The position numbers and the translations under genes were made by a program. A stretch of 64,000 nt of DNA from Apus apus. Its lineage: Eukaryota; Chordata; Aves; Apodiformes; Apodidae. Below are positions 61,450 through 64,000 of the stretch, piece by piece. The DNA lies in the NCBI RefSeq assembly GCF_020740795.1, contig NC_067283.1, positions 79,767,184 to 79,831,183 on the forward strand, in the 5' to 3' direction. The notes below the pieces were generated by a model, which ran no database searches, was not told the origin of the DNA, and saw only the letters and a program-made list of their open reading frames with translations. Every line of letters starts with the position of its first letter. The first letter of the stretch is position 1.

Positions 61450-64000
61450 GTCTATTAAATAATCTGCCAACTTTCTGCTCAGAAAAGAGCTGGAGGAAAC
61501 ATATCCCTGCTGATTATATGTCTAAAGGCTCCAGAAGCTGTGTTCTGTACCAAACAAATCTGTATAGCACAAGACCGTTTGCAAAAGGGAGAGCAGTTCT
61601 TTAATTGATGACTTTAAGAATGATGTAAGAGTTTTACAAAGGAGCAAGACAAAAGAAAAAACAACACAGCCTGATTCATGAAATTAAGACATATGCATTG
61701 CAGCTCGTAATATAAAAATATACGTGCTGTTAAAACCTAGACTGTGCCTTTACCACAGCACTTACACATGCCAAAGTGTGAGACAGTATGTGATACTGTT
61801 GAGCCACGCGAAAAAAAAACCCATTGTGCCATGAAAACCAAAAATACAGAATACTGAAAGCACAATACATGTTTCCCTGTTCGTGCCAACAGATTCCTAC
61901 ATTAAGAATTTACTGACATAAGAAAATTATTAACCAATGTCAAAGACTTCAGAATTTGCTTTGATGGTATAATCACTACAAGCAAAAAACCAGAAACACT
62001 CATTCCAATCCCAGATCTGACACAGCCCACTTTGTAACTTAGCTTGGCATTTAGATGGCTTGTCTAGCATTACACTATCAAAGCCTGGGTGATGAGTCAG
62101 AATTACTTACTATAAATGTATATTTAGATTTTCCTTAGAAGCCAGGCATAAACACCTCTTATTTAAAGATAGAATGACATTTATTATTTACGGTCAGTGC
62201 CTTTTTAGAAAACTGTAAAAAAACAGAAACTCCGTATCTCTGAAAAATATGCAGTATTTAAGAGTTCAAACTTCAGCTTCATTTCATATTTTACCAAAAT
62301 GTAAAAATATTGTCTCAAGAGGTTTTTAAAGATTTTTGGTGATGTATTAGAACATAGAACAGCAAAAGCTACACTCATATTTCAAATAAAAACTCTTTTG
62401 TGGGTGGCAAATACGATTAATAGTACATTTTGCAGTGTTGTTAGAAACTGATTTTCATTCACTTCCCCAATTGATGTGAGAAGTGGAGGAGCACCTGCAT
62501 CTCGTGCTGCACCTCAATTTCACAGGGAACAATGTTCTCCACCAATGACTGAGTCTATCAGTAGGAGCAGCACTTCAGGGGAACGTGTGACTTGCTCCCT
62601 GCCAGGATAAGGAGAGCTCGAGGCTCATTAAGCAGTAGCAGCCTAAGTCCTGCTACTCATCTCAGTGCATCCACTCACACAGCCTGTGTCTGGGCATTAT
62701 CAGAAGCCGAAATGTGTCTGACTGTGAGTTCTAGAGGCTAAACTACCGGGCCTTTTGCAAATAAATACACACCTAAAATCTGTTAAAATCATTAAGCAGT
62801 TGTCTCCTACAGCACCTGGAGAATCAATAGCTTCCTAAATCAGTCAGTTGACAGACCTGCAGTTCTGCTCCAGGTGGGTGCTGACCAGCTGGAAAGAGAT
62901 GGAAGATTTTCAGCTGGATCCCTAACTCAGCTGACAAGCAAAACGCGAAGCATTAAAGCAGCTGAGGTGATGTTCTTACCTTGGTGCTACTACTGAGTCA
63001 TGGAAAAAAAAATCAAAGTAAAAGCTGATTAAAGGCTTTTACTGAATTTGGGTGCCTGAACTGTACATTTTTTTGATGTTCCTATCTACTGACCCATCCC
63101 AGGGGCTGTCCAAGCCATGCATTCGATACAGAACAGTGGTATACCTAGGTATGTGAGAGAAGTAAATGGCTGCTGCTAGCTTCCATCTCCTCTACAGCTC
63201 CCACCAGCTTTGGATGTGTTTCAGGAGACCAAGCATTCCAAACACATTTCAGAACCAGTAAGATTAGTAGCAGTCACTGCCTGGATCAAATGTAACCAGC
63301 AACCAGCGTGCAGTGCTTAAGAGGTCCTCTGATGGGATGAAACAAGGGAACTTCAGCAGGCAGGCTCCGGAATGAAACTAAAATAATTGGTGGCCCTAAG
63401 AAAGATCTGTATATCTGTTGATTGCTGGATCTTGGATTAATGAAGACCAAGACCTTCATGCTTTCAATTCAATATTTCCATGATCAAGCAGTTAAACTAT
63501 GCTAAATGCAGTGACTACAGTTAGGTGTTCTGCTAAATATTTTGTGTCTGCTGTATTTTAAACAAGTTCCAAAGACAACAGGGAAAAACTATTACTTTCA
63601 TACTTAACATGAAATACATCTTTACTGGCATACAGCAAAAAGTTAAAAGCCCTGTAACAACAAGTGTTACAACTTTATTTAAGCATACAAGTTTTTCAGT
63701 CATGGGGACAACTGTTTCTAAAAACAGATTAACAAAGTGGGTTTAATCCTTCATTTTGAGAACAAAGACAGTATAGTCTATTAATTAAATATCTGATGTT
63801 GTAGTTTAATGACATGGGAAAAAAAGAGCCTTGAACAGCCTGGGGAACATGTGCTAGCAAGAGCAAGGATTCCCATGTTGCTGTGATGAAATAGAAAACA
63901 TGCCAGGCCACTAAGAGGCACTTGCAGAAATTAAGCCTTTAACAACAGAGATTCAGATGGCAGAATATCCTAAATTAAAGAATCTACATTAGCAATAACC

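Larger units (their letters stand above)
27010..64000 (-). other. FBXL7: FBXL7 intron 2 (3' part; continues past the window)
   Basis: Everything above the exon 3 acceptor should be intron 2, which is very long in other vertebrates as I recall. No sequence encoding the expected N-terminal residues 1-42 was found up to 64000, so the intron is at least 36,991 bp. It holds four CR1 remnants, simple repeats, a 17-bp minisatellite and candidate regulatory motifs, listed separately. No embedded gene is firmly supported; the best candidate is the minus-strand frame at 48362-48793. Confidence 0.85.
59706..64000. other. Intron 2 segment at window edge, no gene seen
   Basis: Holds the 17-bp minisatellite (60300-60353) and an A-rich tract (61424-61449). 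Short frames only; no sign of FBXL7 exon 2 up to the window end. Confidence 0.6.

Noticed and set aside
1..64000. CRISPR arrays, bacterial operons, prophage or endogenous retrovirus
   Set aside because: No regularly spaced repeats, no long viral-type frames and no LTR pairs were seen; the spliced FBXL7 exons and CR1 elements show vertebrate nuclear DNA.

Overview
The window is vertebrate nuclear DNA, most likely from a bird. It is sparse and AT-leaning, carries one spliced gene, and its only recognisable transposons are CR1-family LINEs. One of these, at about 41947-41998, has the typical avian CR1 3' tail. There are no operons, CRISPR arrays, insertion sequences or long intact retroviral frames, and no clear tRNA or rRNA genes. 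All bird and orthologue comparisons are from memory, not from a search.

The only confidently coding locus is FBXL7 (F-box and leucine-rich repeat protein 7) on the minus strand. Its last two coding exons are here: exon 3 at 26398-27009 and terminal exon 4 at 19612-20348. They are separated by a 6,049-bp phase-1 intron. Joined, they encode 449 residues. With the 42 residues expected from exons 1-2 this gives 491, the length I recall for human FBXL7. Exons 1-2, the start codon and the promoter are not seen and should lie beyond position 64000. The 3' UTR probably runs from 19611 to a poly(A) signal near 16823-16828.

Layout: 1 to about 16800 is the intergenic region downstream of FBXL7. It holds two CpG-rich patches (5545-5825 and 8490-8925), a 13-bp-arm hairpin (4923-4951), a perfect RFX X-box (7748-7760), a homeodomain-motif-rich stretch (about 2990-3440) and an old CR1 (11590-11940). 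The FBXL7 3' end, exon 4, intron 3 and exon 3 fill 16800-27009. The rest, 27010-64000, is part of the large intron 2. It contains three old CR1 remnants (32341-32990, 45072-46020, 59232-59705), the short avian-type CR1, simple repeats, a 17-bp minisatellite (60300-60353), a candidate CTCF core (40795-40806) and an unexplained hydrophobic open frame (48362-48793, minus).

I found no novel multi-gene system. The points most worth checking are the CpG-rich intergenic patches, the cis-regulatory candidates, the hydrophobic open frame, and the old CR1 copies, one of which explains a misleading 180-codon frame.
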